Shown: positions 62,246-64,000 of the stretch, piece by piece
Numbering within the stretch: the stretch's first letter is position 1
Layout of the letters: every line of letters starts with the position of its first letter
Origin: Paeniglutamicibacter cryotolerans
GTDB taxonomy: Bacteria > Actinomycetota > Actinomycetes > Actinomycetales > Micrococcaceae
Assembly (NCBI RefSeq): GCF_014190875.1
Contig: NZ_JACHVS010000001.1
Location: 2,790,001 to 2,854,000 of the forward strand
Length of the DNA: 64,000 nt
Reading direction: 5' to 3'
The notes under the pieces: generated by a model
What the model was told of the DNA's origin: nothing
Seen by the model: only the letters and a program-made list of their open reading frames with translations
The model's database searches: none
Program-made: the position numbers and the translations under genes

Positions 62246-62285
62246 GACAATGCCCGTCCCGAAGCAATTCGGGACGGGCATTGTC
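62246..62285 (+). terminator. Terminator after ilvBNC
   Basis: An 18-bp perfect stem (62246-62263 with 62268-62285) with a GCAA tetraloop, 47 bases after the ilvC stop. Confidence 0.92.
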
Positions 62286-62591
62286 GTGCCAGCCGTTGCC
62301 CTAGCCGTCGTCCCGTAGCGGGCTCCTGGGATTGTTGGCGCGGCGGGGGATCACTGGTCCCGGGGCGAAGCCTGGCAACAAGGCGATGGCCCCGGGAACG
62401 GTGTGCAGCGGTATTGTTCATCCCTCATACCCGCGCCACGGTGTGTCAGGCAAACCGGTTGAACCCGAGCTACGGGCAAGTGGCCCGGCTCCAAGCATCG
62501 ATGCCCGCCCTGAATTGTTTTGGGGCGGACATCGACGGTTCGTTACCGCTACTGGAGCATGGAGGTGGCCGGCATGCGGGATGAGGGAGTG
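62286..62591. other. Intergenic stretch; no gene seen
   Basis: Between the ilvBNC terminator and the end of the protease gene. No frame has protein character. Confidence 0.5.
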
Positions 62592-64000
62592 CTAGCGGGG
62601 CACCCGGGGGCTCGAGGGCGAGGTCCGGGCCACGGTGGCGTAGCCGGCCTTCCGCCCGGTGACGCGCACTTTGAGGGTCTTGCCCGCGTCGGCGCGTACC
62701 ACCTGGTAGGTCTTCTTCTTGGCGCCGGTGATCTGCTGGCCCGAGCGGTACCAGCGGTAGGTCAGGGCGACGGGCGAAGGCCCCCATTTCTTCATCGAAA
62801 TACTCAGAGTGGAGCCGACCTGCGCCTTCCCGTTGGTTTTCGGGCCCGTGGTGGTGAGTTTGCCCTTCACCACGGTCCCGGTGGGCGTCGAAACCTGTCG
62901 CGATGGGGAATAGCCGTCCTTGATTCCGGTCACGGCGAGTTTGAGGCTCTTTCCCGCGTCGGCCCCGACCAAGGTGTAGGTCTTCTTCGTGGCGCCGGTG
63001 ATCGGCTTGCCCGAGCGATACCAGCGGTATGACAGCGTCACCGGGGTCGAACCCCAGGCGCCGGGAACCGCTGTGAGCTTGGAAGCGACCCGGGCTGTTC
63101 CGTCGACCCGGGGGATCTGGGTTCTAAGCTTTCCCCGGGCGACTGCCGTTGTCGGTGCCGAGGTCTTCCGGAGGCTCGAGTAGCCCTTCTTACTGCCGGT
63201 GACGGCGACCGTGATGGCCTTTCCCGCATCGGCGGGGAGCAGCGCATAGGTGCTGGCGGTGGCCAGGGGAATCGGATTCCCCGCCCGGTACCAGCGGTAG
63301 GCAAGCGCCACCGGGGCCGGTCCCCATGCATTCGTCGAGGCCGATAGAACACGCCCCACCCGTGACGTCCCAGAAATCAGCGGAACCGAGGGTTTCAGCG
63401 GCGGGAGAGTGGCCCTGACTGCGGCACCGGCGTCAATGATCCCGGCCCCGCAGCCATGGGCGATGTTGCACTTCAGCGGACGTGCGGTGGCCTTCAGCAG
63501 CGATTCGACGGCCGCCGGGGTGAGAGTCGGGTTGCGGGCCAGCATCAGTGCAATGGTTCCCGCTACATGCGGGGTGGCCATTGAGGTTCCGATATCCATG
63601 GCATAGGCCTCGGTCGTTGGCCCCTTCGTTCCCTTGTTGCTGGTGGAGAGGACGCCAAGCGGATCCAGGGACTCGGGATCATCGCCGCCCGGGGCCATGA
63701 CGTCCACGTTGCTGCCGTAATTCGAGTATGCGGCCCGGGCGCCGGCGCTGGTGACGGCTCCGACCACTATGACGTTTCGGCAATTCGCCGGGGAGGAGTC
63801 GGAGACCTTTCCGTATTCGTTCCCGGCCGCGACGACCACGGGGATGCCCTTGCCGACCGCGAAGTCGATGGCCGCCTGATAGGTCCTGGAACAGGTCCCC
63901 GAACCGCCGAGGCTCAGGTTGATGACATCGGCCCGGTGTTTGTTTTTCCGCGCAACTCCTGGCACCGAGCCGCCGGCAGCCCAGATGATGCCGTCGGCGA
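62592..64000 (-). CDS. Secreted subtilisin-like (S8) serine peptidase with C-terminal repeats, partial
   Basis: About 470 C-terminal residues are visible; the frame runs off the right edge (the last visible codons read ADGIIWAAGGSVPGVARKNK). The catalytic Ser is in GTSMATPHVAGTIALML, the oxyanion-hole Asn in VVVAAGNEYG. NLSLGGSG and VDVMAPGG are standard S8 pieces. The catalytic Asp and His lie beyond the window. Three repeats of about 85-90 residues follow the protease domain, each with WGPAPVALAYRWYRAG-type centre, an internal Y-x-L/V-x-x-ADAGK-x-L motif and V-TG-K-GY. Such Ig-like repeats likely mediate binding to the cell surface. Expected to be exported. Confidence 0.88.
   Translation of the reverse strand, partial: ADGIIWAAGGSVPGVARKNKHRADVINLSLGGSGTCSRTYQAAIDFAVGKGIPVVVAAGNEYGKVSDSSPANCRNVIVVGAVTSAGARAAYSNYGSNVDVMAPGGDDPESLDPLGVLSTSNKGTKGPTTEAYAMDIGTSMATPHVAGTIALMLARNPTLTPAAVESLLKATARPLKCNIAHGCGAGIIDAGAAVRATLPPLKPSVPLISGTSRVGRVLSASTNAWGPAPVALAYRWYRAGNPIPLATASTYALLPADAGKAITVAVTGSKKGYSSLRKTSAPTTAVARGKLRTQIPRVDGTARVASKLTAVPGAWGSTPVTLSYRWYRSGKPITGATKKTYTLVGADAGKSLKLAVTGIKDGYSPSRQVSTPTGTVVKGKLTTTGPKTNGKAQVGSTLSISMKKWGPSPVALTYRWYRSGQQITGAKKKTYQVVRADAGKTLKVRVTGRKAGYATVARTSPSSPRVPR

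Overview
The window reads as chromosomal DNA of a high-GC actinobacterium, most likely a member of the Micrococcaceae (Arthrobacter-like). The grounds are the strong G/C third-position bias, frequent GTG and one TTG start, 4-base ATGA/GTGA/TTGA gene overlaps, an NrtR-controlled NAD operon, Mqo, DUF222-HNH proteins, and many genes with a TANNNT hexamer 6-7 nt before the start codon and no ribosome binding site (leaderless-type promoters). Genus is an inference.

Left part (1-24 kb): a phosphoribosyltransferase fragment, two tandem META-like lipoproteins and a DHA2-type MFS exporter. Then comes a homoprotocatechuate (3,4-dihydroxyphenylacetate) meta-cleavage operon on the minus strand: a FAH-RraA fusion, a GntR regulator, the semialdehyde dehydrogenase HpaE and the extradiol dioxygenase HpaD. 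An alpha/beta hydrolase precedes the plus-strand operon nrtR-nadA-nadB-nadC-nifS, whose five genes overlap by 4 bases at every junction. It is followed by a DUF222-HNH protein, an M20 peptidase, a secreted CAP-like protein, a convergent DevS/DevR-like two-component pair, a proline-rich 101-residue protein, Dps and a GlsB/YeaQ membrane protein.

Middle part (24-46 kb): a gene-poor stretch (24.7-27.5 kb) holds one membrane-anchored protein and an IS110 transposase remnant. Next are a PLP dehydratase, a three-gene flavin electron-transfer cassette (ferric-reductase-like protein, FMN-binding protein, ApbE), an ABC-F ATPase, a VanY-type carboxypeptidase, a divergent LLM-MarR/MFS locus, a decayed M64 peptidase gene that has lost HExxH, a PNPOx-like protein, a large RND exporter, a small HTH protein and a nucleoside hydrolase.

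Right part (46-64 kb): Mqo, an oligopeptide-type binding protein, tRNA-Leu, a Bcp peroxiredoxin and an LtrA-like protein. Two identical tRNA-Lys genes in an 84-bp direct repeat flank 2.3 kb carrying a PadR-HAAS pair and a GIY-YIG protein. Then come a D-2-hydroxyacid dehydrogenase, a second GIY-YIG-like protein and the branched-chain amino acid genes ilvD and ilvB-ilvN-ilvC. ilvBNC is preceded by a 13-residue leader peptide rich in Ile/Leu/Val codons and by an attenuator-type terminator. The window ends inside a secreted subtilisin-like protease with three wall-type repeats.

No CRISPR array, prophage, integrase or intact insertion sequence was seen.
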